Shown here: positions 29,403 to 37,314 of the stretch, piece after piece
How the letters are laid out: each line of letters opens with the position of its first letter
Numbering within the stretch: the first letter of the stretch is position 1
Source of the DNA: RH-AL1 sp964244495
GTDB taxonomy: Bacteria > Pseudomonadota > Alphaproteobacteria > Rhizobiales > Beijerinckiaceae
Length of the DNA stretch: 64,000 bases
Reading direction: 5' to 3'
NCBI GenBank assembly: GCA_964244495.1
Contig: CAXTIU010000011.1
Coordinates: forward strand, 1 to 64,000
The notes under the pieces: generated by a model
Databases searched by the model: none
Seen by the model: only the letters and a program-made list of their open reading frames with translations
What the model was told of the DNA's origin: nothing
Translations under genes and position numbers: made by a program

Positions 29403-29804
29403 ATGTCCGACGATGCCGCCTTGTTCGACAAGGGTATGCCGATCCGCCGGGAGGTGCTCGGCGCCGAGTACGTCGACGCCTCCATGGCCAAGGCCGACGA
29501 CTTCATGATGGCCTTCCAGCGCGCGACGACGGCCTGGGCCTGGGGTTGGGCCTGGGGCGACCCGACGCTCGATCGCAAGACCCGCAGCCTCATCAACCTG
29601 GCGATGCTGACCGCGGCGAACCGCTCGCCGGAGATCAAGCTGCACGTCAAGGGCGCGCTGCACAACGGCGTCACCGTGGCGGAGATCAAGGCGACGCTGC
29701 TGCACGCCACCGCCTATTGCGGCATTCCCGCCGGGCTCGACGCGTTCAAGGCGGCGCACGAGGTGCTGTTGGCGGAAGGCGCGATTCCGGCGCCCGCCAA
29801 GTAG
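29403..29804 (+). CDS. Carboxymuconolactone decarboxylase family protein
   Basis: 133 residues, the usual size for the CMD/AhpD-like fold (4-carboxymuconolactone decarboxylase, PcaC-type). The ATG at 29403 follows GGAGAG; longer upstream starts lack a ribosome-binding site. Conserved segments are DPTLDRKTRSLINLAMLTAANRSPE and HVKGALHNGVTVAEIKATLLHATAYCGIPAG, including the His and the single Cys region of the family. The Cys-x-x-Cys of AhpD is absent, so a peroxidase role is unlikely. It is followed 41 bp later by a hydroxyacid dehydrogenase, suggesting a small catabolic operon. Confidence 0.9.
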   Translation: MSDDAALFDKGMPIRREVLGAEYVDASMAKADDFMMAFQRATTAWAWGWAWGDPTLDRKTRSLINLAMLTAANRSPEIKLHVKGALHNGVTVAEIKATLLHATAYCGIPAGLDAFKAAHEVLLAEGAIPAPAK

Positions 29805-29845
29805 CGCGGCGAGGCGCGCGCGCGCCTTCGACAGGGAGATGAACG

Positions 29846-30760
29846 ATGATCGACGCGAACGGGCCGGTCGGGCCGCCGGCCCGCGTGGCCTTCCTGGGCC
29901 TCGGCATGATGGGCGCGCCGATGGCGGCGAGGCTGGTGCAGGCCGGCTTCGACCTGCGCGGCTTCGATCCGGTGGCGGCCGCCCGCGCCGCGCTGGCCGA
30001 GGCCGGCGGCACCGCCTGCGCCAGCGCGATGGAGGCGGTGGAGGGCGCGGCGGCGGTCATCACCATGCTGCCGCACGGCAAGGCGGTGAACGCCGCGCTG
30101 CTCGGCGACGACCCGCCGCTCGTGACGCGGCTGGCGCCCGGCGCCTTCGTGATCGACATGAGCTCGTCCGCGCCGGTCGGCACGCGCGAGCTGGCGGAGC
30201 GTCTGGAGGCGCATGGCCTCGGGCTGATCGACGCGCCGGTGTCCGGCGGCGTGCGCCGCGCCAAGGACGGGTCGCTGGCGATCATGGCCGGCGGCTCGGA
30301 GGGGCTGCTGGAGCGGGCGCGTCCGATCCTGGATGCGATGGGCGCGTCGATCTTCGCCACCGGCCCGATCGGCTCCGGCCACGCGATGAAGGCGCTCAAC
30401 AACTACGTGTCCGCCGCCGGCCTGATGGCGGCCTGCGAGGCCCTGCGCGTCGGCCGGGCGTTCGGCCTCGACCCCGCCATGATGACCGACGTGCTCAACG
30501 CCTCCACCGGCCGCAACAACAGCACGGAAGTGAAGCTGAAGCCCTTCGTCATCAGCGGGAGCTACGGGTCCGGCTTCTCCATGGCGCTGATGACGAAGGA
30601 CCTGCGCACGGCCGACGACCTCGCGCGTCACCTCGCCGTGCCGGCGCCCTTGTCGCGCGCCGTCACCGCGCTGTGGGGGCAGGCCGATGAGAAGCTCGGC
30701 GCCGGCGCCGACCACACGGCGATCGACCGGTTCCTGGGGGACCTCACCGAGGATCGTTGA
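29846..30760 (+). CDS. 3-hydroxyisobutyrate dehydrogenase-family NAD(P)-dependent oxidoreductase
   Basis: 304 residues. Dinucleotide-binding FLGLGMMGAPMAARL at about residues 15-30, the substrate motif DAPVSGGVRRAKDGSL near 130, and the catalytic Lys in GHAMKALNNYVSA near 180 place it in the beta-hydroxyacid dehydrogenase family (3-hydroxyisobutyrate, tartronate semialdehyde, glyoxylate reductases). AGAGGGAGATGAACG-like spacing upstream supports the ATG. It lies in an apparent operon with the CMD-family gene and converges on the MFS transporter 23 bp away. Confidence 0.92.
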   Translation: MIDANGPVGPPARVAFLGLGMMGAPMAARLVQAGFDLRGFDPVAAARAALAEAGGTACASAMEAVEGAAAVITMLPHGKAVNAALLGDDPPLVTRLAPGAFVIDMSSSAPVGTRELAERLEAHGLGLIDAPVSGGVRRAKDGSLAIMAGGSEGLLERARPILDAMGASIFATGPIGSGHAMKALNNYVSAAGLMAACEALRVGRAFGLDPAMMTDVLNASTGRNNSTEVKLKPFVISGSYGSGFSMALMTKDLRTADDLARHLAVPAPLSRAVTALWGQADEKLGAGADHTAIDRFLGDLTEDR

Positions 30761-30783
30761 CGGCGCCAGCCGGGAGCGTTCCG

Positions 30784-32076
30784 TCAGGCCTGCGGGGCGC
30801 TCGCCAGGACCGGCCGCGTGTCCCTCTCGGCCTCGGGGCGGAACGGCCGTTCCGGGTGCATGAAGAAGGCCCCGACGATGCCGACGCCCATCAGAGCGAT
30901 GGTGCCGATGAAAGGCAGCTGCCAGTTCCCCGTCGCGTCGATGACCCACCCGAACAGCAGCGGCGAAAGGAGGGCGGCGAGCGCCGACCCGCAGTTCATG
31001 AGTCCGCTCGCCGTACCGGCGAGCTGCGGCGCGATGTCCATCGGCGTCGCCCACATCGGCCCGATCGTCGATTCCGCGAAGAAGAAGGCGCCGCCGAGCG
31101 CCAGGGCGGCGGCGGTCGCGTCGTGGATGAACAGGATGGGGATCGAGCACAGCAGCGACAGGGCGAATCCGCCGATGACGAGGTCGCGCCGCGCGCGCAC
31201 CAGGCTGCCGGTGGTGCGCAGGATGCGATCGCTGAGGATGCCGCCGAGCGCGTCGCCCAGCACGCCGCCGAAGAACACGATCGAGGCGAACAGGGCGGAG
31301 TTCTTCAGGTTGAGGTGGTAGGCGTGCAGCATGAACTGCGGCACCCAGCTCAGGAAGGTCCACAGCGTCCACCCGTAGCAGAAGTAGGTGAAGATCACCG
31401 GCGCCATGCGCCGGGTCAGCCGCATCCAGGGGATCGGCGTCCGGGCGGCGGCGCGGCGCGGCGGCATCCGCTCCGCGTCGGAGGGGGAGACCCCGGCGTG
31501 GTCGCGCGGGTCGTCGCGGTAGTACCAGAACCAGACGGCCGCCCAGGCGAAGCTGGCGACGCCGACGATGATGAAGGAGCCGCGCCAAGAGACGGCGACG
31601 ATCAGGGCCACGATGAGCGGCGGCGTGATGGCGTTGCCGAGCCGCGCGCTCGCGTGGGTGATGCCCTGGGCGTAGCCGGACTTGCCGCCGGGGAGCCAGT
31701 CCGACATGGCGCGGGTGGCGACGGGGAAGGTGGCGCCCTCGCCCAGCCCGAGCAGCAACCGCGCGACCAGCATCGAGGCCATGCCGCCGGCCAGCCCGCT
31801 CATCACGGTGGCGCCGGCCCACACGAGGCCGCAGATCGCCAGCGTGCGGCGCGGGCCGAAGCGGTCGGCGAACCAGCCGCCGACCACCTGGAACACCAGG
31901 TAGGGGTAGGCGAACACCGAGAACACCAGGCCGAGCTGGGTGTTGCTGAACCCCAGCTCCTTGGCGAAGACGCCCGAGGCCGTGCTGACGTTCACGCGGT
32001 CGATGTAGGTGAGGAAGTACATGACGCAAAGCAGCAGCAGGACGTTGCTTCGCGCCGACAGGCGACCGAGCGTCAT
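30784..32076 (-). CDS. MFS transporter, anion:cation symporter (ACS) type
   Basis: 430 residues, twelve transmembrane helices. YFLTYIDRVNVSTAS in helix 1 and GWFADRFGPRR in the loop between helices 2 and 3 are characteristic of the ACS family (glucarate, galactonate, 4-hydroxybenzoate-like and phthalate uptake systems). Start at 32076 is preceded by AGAGGGAA. It is followed upstream, on the same strand, by the D-threonine-aldolase-like gene, so the pair could import and cleave a hydroxy-amino or sugar acid. Confidence 0.92.
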   Translation of the reverse strand: MTLGRLSARSNVLLLLCVMYFLTYIDRVNVSTASGVFAKELGFSNTQLGLVFSVFAYPYLVFQVVGGWFADRFGPRRTLAICGLVWAGATVMSGLAGGMASMLVARLLLGLGEGATFPVATRAMSDWLPGGKSGYAQGITHASARLGNAITPPLIVALIVAVSWRGSFIIVGVASFAWAAVWFWYYRDDPRDHAGVSPSDAERMPPRRAAARTPIPWMRLTRRMAPVIFTYFCYGWTLWTFLSWVPQFMLHAYHLNLKNSALFASIVFFGGVLGDALGGILSDRILRTTGSLVRARRDLVIGGFALSLLCSIPILFIHDATAAALALGGAFFFAESTIGPMWATPMDIAPQLAGTASGLMNCGSALAALLSPLLFGWVIDATGNWQLPFIGTIALMGVGIVGAFFMHPERPFRPEAERDTRPVLASAPQA

Positions 32077-32189
32077 CGTGTTCCCTCTTGCCCGCCGCCC
32101 GTTCGCGGCGGCTTCGCATCGGTGATCGCGTCCCACATCGACACCGGCGACGCAAGCCGCCGATGGAGGCAGGCCGTCGATGGCCCCCG

Positions 32190-33332
32190 TCAATGGCCCC
32201 GCGCGTCGACCGGCCAGATCGCGACGAGGGTCTCGCCCTCCACGACGTGGATCGCGTCGTGCAGGTTCACCGTCGGGTCGCAGTGCGGTGTCACCAGCTC
32301 CACCCTGTCGCCGAGCGCCGGCCGGGGGCCGGGCGGACACGTCAGCTTGCCGTGCTCGTCGCCGAAGAACGCGTAGCGGCTGCCGACCGGGGCGCCGCGC
32401 GCGACGAGCGGCAGGGGACCGTCCGTCGCCAGGCTCTTGACGCCGGCGTCCAGCGTCACGTAGTCGGCCGCCGGCGTGCTGACCACGCAGGCCTGGAGGA
32501 ACAGGGCGGTCTCGAACGGGGGTGAGTCGACGCCTCCCGCCAGGACCGGGGCGTACTGGGCATCGCCGAACAGGTAGGACCCTGGCTGGATCTCGGTGAA
32601 GGGCGCGGCGTCCATGTCGTGCGTCCCGGTGCCCGCGCCGGTGACGATGGGAAAGGCGATGCCCTCCGCCGCGCCGGCGGCGAGGATGCGCGCGACGCTC
32701 CCGCGCAGCCAGGTCGCGCGCGCCGCCCGCTCGGTGCGATCGGCGATGTGCTGGATGTTGCCGGCGTAGGCTTGCAGGCCGCGCAGCGTCAGGTTGGGCA
32801 GTCCGCGAATCGTCTTGGCGAGCGCGACCGCGTCGGCCTCCGTGGCGGTGCCCGTGCGATGGAAGCCGGCGCCGTAGTCGACGAGCACGCCGAGCGGGTG
32901 GGACAGGACCGCCGCCGCCTCCGACAGGGCGGCGGCGTTGCCGGGGTCGTCCACCACCACCATCGGCCCGCCCTCGCCCGCGCGCCGGGCCAGCGCGATC
33001 AAGCGCTCGATCGCCCGCGTCCCCACCACCGGCGAGGTGAGGAGCACGCCGGGCACGCCGGCCGCGACCATCACCTCGGCCTCGCGCAGGACCGTGCAGG
33101 ACACGCCGAGCGCGCCGGCGGCGACCTGCGCCCCGGCGACGGCGGCGCTCTTGTGCGTCTTGGCGTGCGGCCGCAGCGCCACGCCGTTGGCGCTCGCGAT
33201 CGCGGCCATGCGCGACACGTTGCGCCGAAAGGCGACGGCGTCCAGCACGAGGGCGGGCGTCAGCAGCCGCCGGCGCCCGTCGGCCGCCCCGATCAGATCC
33301 CCGTTGGGCCACGAACCCGTGCACGATCCCAT
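32190..33332 (-). CDS. D-threonine aldolase / D-serine dehydratase-like (DSD1) PLP enzyme
   Basis: 380 residues from the ATG at 33332, which has GGAAGGAAG upstream; an extension to 33380 is not favoured. Alanine-racemase-type N-terminal barrel with the PLP Lys in LRPHAKTHK near residue 57 and the phosphate-binding GAGTGTHD near 240; the C-terminal D-serine dehydratase-like domain carries the metal ligands His and Cys in VTPHCDPTVNLHD. Such enzymes split D-threonine to glycine plus acetaldehyde, or dehydrate D-serine, using PLP and a divalent metal. Co-directional with the MFS transporter downstream (113 bp gap). Confidence 0.92.
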   Translation of the reverse strand: MGSCTGSWPNGDLIGAADGRRRLLTPALVLDAVAFRRNVSRMAAIASANGVALRPHAKTHKSAAVAGAQVAAGALGVSCTVLREAEVMVAAGVPGVLLTSPVVGTRAIERLIALARRAGEGGPMVVVDDPGNAAALSEAAAVLSHPLGVLVDYGAGFHRTGTATEADAVALAKTIRGLPNLTLRGLQAYAGNIQHIADRTERAARATWLRGSVARILAAGAAEGIAFPIVTGAGTGTHDMDAAPFTEIQPGSYLFGDAQYAPVLAGGVDSPPFETALFLQACVVSTPAADYVTLDAGVKSLATDGPLPLVARGAPVGSRYAFFGDEHGKLTCPPGPRPALGDRVELVTPHCDPTVNLHDAIHVVEGETLVAIWPVDARGH

Positions 33333-33467
33333 GGCGGCTTCCTTCCTTGTGTGACGCGCATCGATCTCGCCGGACGACACGGTGCATGTTTCGCGCCCCT
33401 ATGCGCGCGCCGCGATCGGCCGTAGAAAGCCGGTTCCGCCGCCGCGCGACCGTCAAGGGAGACATCG

Positions 33468-34223
33468 ATGGGCCAGACCGTTCTCGTGACCGGTGCCACC
33501 GCCGGCTTCGGCCAGGCGATCGCCGCGCGGCTGGTCCGCGACGGCCACAGGGTGATCGCGACCGGCCGGCGCGCCGACCGGCTGGAAACGCTGCGCCGCG
33601 AGGCCGGCGACGCGCTGCTGCCCCTGGTGCTGGACGTAACCGACGCGGCGGCCGTCGCGGCCCTGCCGGACAGCCTGCCGGACGGGTGGCGCGCCGTCGA
33701 CGTCCTCGTCAACAACGCCGGTCTGGCACTCGGGCTGTTGCCGGCGCAGGAGGCCGACCTCGCGCAATGGGACCAGATGGTCGCGACCAACATCACCGGG
33801 CTGATCCACGTGACGCGGGCCTTGCTGCCCGGCATGGTCGCCCGGGACAAGGGCCACGTGGTCAACATCGGCAGCATCGCCGGCTCCTACCCTTATCCCG
33901 GCGGCCACGTCTACGGCGGCACCAAGGCCTTCGTGAAGCAGTTCAGCCTTAACCTGAAGGCGGATCTGGTGGGCACCTTCGTGCGCGTGACGGATATCGA
34001 GCCGGGCCTGTGCGGCGGCACCGAGTTCAGCGCCGTGCGCTTCGGCGGCGACGAGGCCAGGGCGGCGGCCGTCTACCAGGGCACCCAGCCGCTGACCGCC
34101 GACGACATCGCGGAAACGGTCGCCTGGGTGACCTCGCTTCCCCGCCACGTGAACATCAACCGCGTCGAGATGATGCCGACCTGCCAGGCTCCCGGCCCGC
34201 AGGTGATCAAGCGCAACGGTTGA
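33468..34223 (+). CDS. Short-chain dehydrogenase (YdfG-like 3-hydroxy acid dehydrogenase)
   Basis: 251 residues. NADP motif TGATAGFG at 8-15, NNAG near 85, catalytic Ser in NIGSIAGSYPYPGG and Tyr-Lys in YGGTKAFVKQFS near 147. The PGLCGGTEFSAVRF segment and overall length match YdfG/RutE-type NADP-dependent L-allo-threonine or malonic semialdehyde reductases. The family oxidises beta-hydroxy acids such as serine and allo-threonine, which would fit the divergent D-threonine aldolase-like gene. The ATG follows AGGGAGAC. Confidence 0.92.
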   Translation: MGQTVLVTGATAGFGQAIAARLVRDGHRVIATGRRADRLETLRREAGDALLPLVLDVTDAAAVAALPDSLPDGWRAVDVLVNNAGLALGLLPAQEADLAQWDQMVATNITGLIHVTRALLPGMVARDKGHVVNIGSIAGSYPYPGGHVYGGTKAFVKQFSLNLKADLVGTFVRVTDIEPGLCGGTEFSAVRFGGDEARAAAVYQGTQPLTADDIAETVAWVTSLPRHVNINRVEMMPTCQAPGPQVIKRNG

Positions 34224-34252
34224 GGGGCGGCGGCGCCCGTAGCGAGGTCAAG

Positions 34253-34432
34253 ATGAAGAAGCTGATCGTCCTGATGAGCGTCCTGTCCCTGGCCCCGCTG
34301 CTGGGCGGATGCCTATCGAGCGGCTCGGGGTCCGATCCGACGGTATCGAGCGAGAAGTACGGAAGCTACGAGGAGCGCTCGAAATGCCAGGACACGTCCG
34401 AAGGCGGCGAAGGCAAGCGGGTGTGCTACTGA
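34253..34432 (+). CDS. Small lipoprotein
   Basis: 59 residues, too short for many gene callers. The signal peptide MKKLIVLMSVLSLAPL ends in a lipobox LGGC, so the Cys at residue 20 should be diacylated by Lgt and processed by LspA. The mature part is a 40-residue Ser/Gly-rich tail with two further Cys. GAGGTCAAG precedes the ATG. It resembles the small entericidin-like or uncharacterised lipoproteins of Alphaproteobacteria; no function can be assigned. Confidence 0.8.
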   Translation: MKKLIVLMSVLSLAPLLGGCLSSGSGSDPTVSSEKYGSYEERSKCQDTSEGGEGKRVCY

Positions 34433-34447
34433 CGGCTCGCGGGCTCC

Positions 34448-34681
34448 TCACGCGAGGCCGGCGGCGCGCCGCAGGGCCTGGTTGAGGCGGTCCTGCCAAC
34501 CGGGGCCGCCCTCCTGGAAGTGGGCGAGCACGTCCTGGTCGATGCGCAGCGACACCAGCTCCCGCGCGCCGGGCGCGGCGGCGGGCCTCGCCGGTTCCGG
34601 CGCCTTGGCCGGGACCTGGCGGAACACCGCCTCGGCCGCGTCGATCGCGTTGAGTGGGCGCCGTCGCTTCTTCTCGTCCAA
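34448..34681 (-). CDS. DUF4415 / BrnA-like ribbon-helix-helix protein, no toxin partner seen
   Basis: 77 residues from a TTG at 34681 that has GGAGGAAC upstream; an ATG-started frame in the same phase would overlap the OYE gene and is not credible. The C-terminal part VSLRIDQDVLAHFQEGGPGW followed by QDRLNQALRR is the DUF4415/BrnA antitoxin signature (a beta strand then two helices that pair and bind DNA). In BrnT-BrnA systems the toxin gene lies directly upstream, but the 200 bp upstream here hold no BrnT-like frame. It is therefore an orphan antitoxin-like regulator or a remnant. Confidence 0.72.
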   Translation of the reverse strand: MDEKKRRRPLNAIDAAEAVFRQVPAKAPEPARPAAAPGARELVSLRIDQDVLAHFQEGGPGWQDRLNQALRRAAGLA

Positions 34682-34879
34682 GGTCCCGTTCCTCCGCGCG
34701 CCGGCGCCGCCGTCCTCCGTCGCCGCCGACACGATGCGCCGGCACAATGCGCCGGCAGGGGTCGCCGTGTCGAGCGGCGCGGGCGCGGGACGCCGTCCTT
34801 GTCGTCGAGGAGTCTTCGCGTCCGGAAGCCCGTGCCCTATAAACGTGGTCACCGAAACGCCCGAGCGCCGGAGCCCACC

Positions 34880-35998
34880 ATGAGCAGCCAGCTCTTCACG
34901 CCGCTTCGCATCGGCGACCTCGACCTCCCCAACCGCGTCGTCATCGCGCCGATGTGCCAGTATTCCGCCGACGAGGGCAGCGCCACCGACTGGCACATGA
35001 TCCACCTCGGGCAGCTCGCGCTGTCGGGCGCCGGGATGATGATCCTGGAGGCCACCGCCGTGTCGCCGGAAGCGCGCATCTCGCCCTTCGACCTCGGCCT
35101 GTACTCCGACGCCAACGAGGCGGCGCTCGCCCGCGTGATCGGCGCGATCCGCCGCTACGCCCCGATCAAGGTCGCCATCCAGCTCAGCCACGCCGGCCGC
35201 AAGGCGTCGAGCGCGGCGCCCTGGGACGGCGGCGCGCAGATCGCGCCCGACGCCCCGCTCGGCTGGCGCACCGAGGCGCCGTCCGCGCTGCCGCATTCAC
35301 CGGGCGAGGACGTGCCCCACGCGCTCAGCCTCGCCGACATCGGGCGGGTGCGCGACGACTTCGTGCGGGCGACGCGGCGCGCCGCCGCGCTCGGGCTCGA
35401 CGGCATCGAGATCCACGGCGCGCACGGCTACCTGCTGCACCAGTTCCTGTCGCCGCTCGCCAACCACCGGGACGACCGCTACGGCGGCAGCCTGGAGAAC
35501 CGGATGCGCTTCCCCCTCGAGGTGTTCGAGGCGGTGCGCGCCGCCTTCCCGGCGGACAGGCCGGTGTGGGTGCGACTCTCGGCGACCGACTGGGTGCCGG
35601 AGGGATGGGACGTCGAGGGGACGATCGCGCTGTCCCGCGAACTCGAGGCGCGCGGCTGCGCCGCGATCCACGTGTCCACCGGCGGCGTCTCGCCCCTGCA
35701 GGCGATCACGCTCGGGCCGAACTACCAGGTCCCCTACGCCCGCGCGGTGAAGGACGCCGTCGGCCTGCCGACGATCGCCGTCGGCCTCATCACCGAGCCC
35801 GAGCAGGCGGAGGCCATCGTCGCCGACGGCGAGGCCGACGCCGTCTCGCTCGCCCGCGCGATGCTCTACGATCCGCGCTGGCCCTGGCACGCCGCCGCTG
35901 CCCTCGGCGCCAGGGTGAGCGCGCCCAAGCAGTACTGGCGCTCGCAGCCGCGCCAGTACAAGGACCTGTTCACCGACGCCAGCTTCGGGCAGCGCTGA
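34880..35998 (+). CDS. NADH:flavin oxidoreductase, Old Yellow Enzyme family (YqjM/NamA-like)
   Basis: 372 residues. FMN-binding TIM barrel with the signature IAPMCQYSA (the active-site Cys region of the thermophilic-like/YqjM class), QLSHAGRKAS near 100, the His pair and Tyr in IEIHGAHGYLLHQFLSPLAN, and DRYGGSLENRMRF near 195. These enzymes reduce activated C=C bonds in enals, enones, nitro-olefins or nitro groups with NAD(P)H. It stands alone between the antitoxin-like gene and the converging tarD. Confidence 0.95.
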   Translation: MSSQLFTPLRIGDLDLPNRVVIAPMCQYSADEGSATDWHMIHLGQLALSGAGMMILEATAVSPEARISPFDLGLYSDANEAALARVIGAIRRYAPIKVAIQLSHAGRKASSAAPWDGGAQIAPDAPLGWRTEAPSALPHSPGEDVPHALSLADIGRVRDDFVRATRRAAALGLDGIEIHGAHGYLLHQFLSPLANHRDDRYGGSLENRMRFPLEVFEAVRAAFPADRPVWVRLSATDWVPEGWDVEGTIALSRELEARGCAAIHVSTGGVSPLQAITLGPNYQVPYARAVKDAVGLPTIAVGLITEPEQAEAIVADGEADAVSLARAMLYDPRWPWHAAAALGARVSAPKQYWRSQPRQYKDLFTDASFGQR

Positions 35999-36003
35999 AG
36001 GCG

Positions 36004-36018
36004 GGCGGCTAGGCCGCC
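36004..36018. terminator. Short inverted repeat between converging genes
   Basis: GGCGGC/GCCGCC with a 3-nt loop, overlapping the tarD stop codon and lying 6 bp past the OYE stop. It could form a small terminator hairpin, but there is no T tract and such motifs are frequent in GC-rich DNA. Confidence 0.25.
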
Positions 36019-37166
36019 AGCTCGCGCATGACCTTGATGAGGTCGCCCTTGCCCTCGAAGCCGATGCCGGGCAGCTCCGGCATGGTGATGTGGCTGTCGG
36101 CGACCCCCACTCCGTCGGGGAAGCCGCCGTAGGGCTGGAACAGGTCGGGGTAGCTCTCGTTGCCCCCCAGCCCCAGGCCGGCCGCGATGTTCAGCGACAT
36201 CTGGTGGCCGCCGTGCGGGATGCAGCGCGACGGCGACCAGCCGGCCACCTTCAGGCAATCCAGCGTGCGCTGGTACTCGCACAGCCCGTAGCTCAAGGCG
36301 CAGTCGAACTGCAGCCAGTCCCGGTCGGGGCGCATGCCGCCGTAGCGCAGCAGGTTGCGCGCGTCCTGGTGACTGAACAGGTTCTCGCCGGTCGCCATCG
36401 GCCCGGGGTAGTATTCGGCCAGCGCCGCCTGCAGCGCGAAGTCGAGCGGGTCGCCGACCTCCTCGAGCCAGAACAGCGGGTAGTCGCGCAGCATCCGGGC
36501 GTAGGCGATGCCCTGTTCCAGCGTCAGGCGCCCGTTGGCGTCGACCGCGAGTCGCGCGCGGCCGTCGAGCTCCTTCAGCACGCCCTCGATGCGCGGCCGG
36601 TCCTCCGCGAGGCCGTTGCCGATCTTCATCTTGACCACGGTGTAGCCGCGATCGAGGTAGGATCGCATTTCCGCGCGCAGCTGCTCGATCCCCTTGCCGG
36701 GGTAGTAGTAGCCGCCCGCCGCGTAGACGAACACGCGGGGGTCCGCCTCGCGTCCGTGCCGCTCGGCCAGCAGGCGGAACAGCGGCTTCCCCGCGATCTT
36801 GGCGACCGCGTCCCAGACCGCCATGTCGATGGTGCCGACCGCGACCGAGCGTTCCCCGTGGCCGCCCGGCTTCTCGTTGCGCATCAAGGTGGCCCAGATC
36901 CGGTCCGGGTCGAGGGTGCCGGCCTCGTCCACGAGGCTGGCCGGGTCGGCCTCCAGGAGCCGGGGCGCGAACCGCTCGCGGATCAGCCCGCCCTGGCCGT
37001 AGCGGCCGTTGGAGTTGAAGCCGTAGCCGACCACCGGGCGCCCATCCCGCACGACGTCCGTCAAGACGGCGACGAGCGACAGGGTCATCTTCGAGAAATC
37101 GATGTAGGCGTTGGCGATGGACGAGGCGATCGGCGCCGTCACCTCCCGCACGTCGACGATCTTCAT
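36009..37166 (-). CDS. tarD: D(-)-tartrate dehydratase
   Basis: 385 residues from the ATG at 37166 (MKIVDVREV); the frame extends to 37463 but that part overlaps the divergent gene. It belongs to the mandelate-racemase group of the enolase superfamily and is strikingly close in recollected sequence to the characterised Bradyrhizobium D-tartrate dehydratase: NAYIDFSKM, GFNSNGRYGQGGL, NEKPGGHGERSVAVGT. Catalytic features: KMKI near 180, metal ligands in VDANGR, LEEVGDP and GENLFSH, and the catalytic His in PHGGHQMS. It dehydrates D-tartrate to oxaloacetate. Divergent from an ABC solute-binding gene, which may supply the substrate or a related compound. Confidence 0.95.
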   Translation of the reverse strand: MKIVDVREVTAPIASSIANAYIDFSKMTLSLVAVLTDVVRDGRPVVGYGFNSNGRYGQGGLIRERFAPRLLEADPASLVDEAGTLDPDRIWATLMRNEKPGGHGERSVAVGTIDMAVWDAVAKIAGKPLFRLLAERHGREADPRVFVYAAGGYYYPGKGIEQLRAEMRSYLDRGYTVVKMKIGNGLAEDRPRIEGVLKELDGRARLAVDANGRLTLEQGIAYARMLRDYPLFWLEEVGDPLDFALQAALAEYYPGPMATGENLFSHQDARNLLRYGGMRPDRDWLQFDCALSYGLCEYQRTLDCLKVAGWSPSRCIPHGGHQMSLNIAAGLGLGGNESYPDLFQPYGGFPDGVGVADSHITMPELPGIGFEGKGDLIKVMRELAA

Positions 37167-37314
37167 GGGCCGCTCCAGCTTGCGTGTCGACGGGACCATC
37201 GTCCCATTCCGCCTCCGCCGTCCACCTTTTCCGCCGCGTGCGAAGGGGCGCCGCGACGGTCTGGTGCGGGAATTGCTGACGCCAGCGTTGTCTTCGGCCA
37301 GGCAGGAACGATCG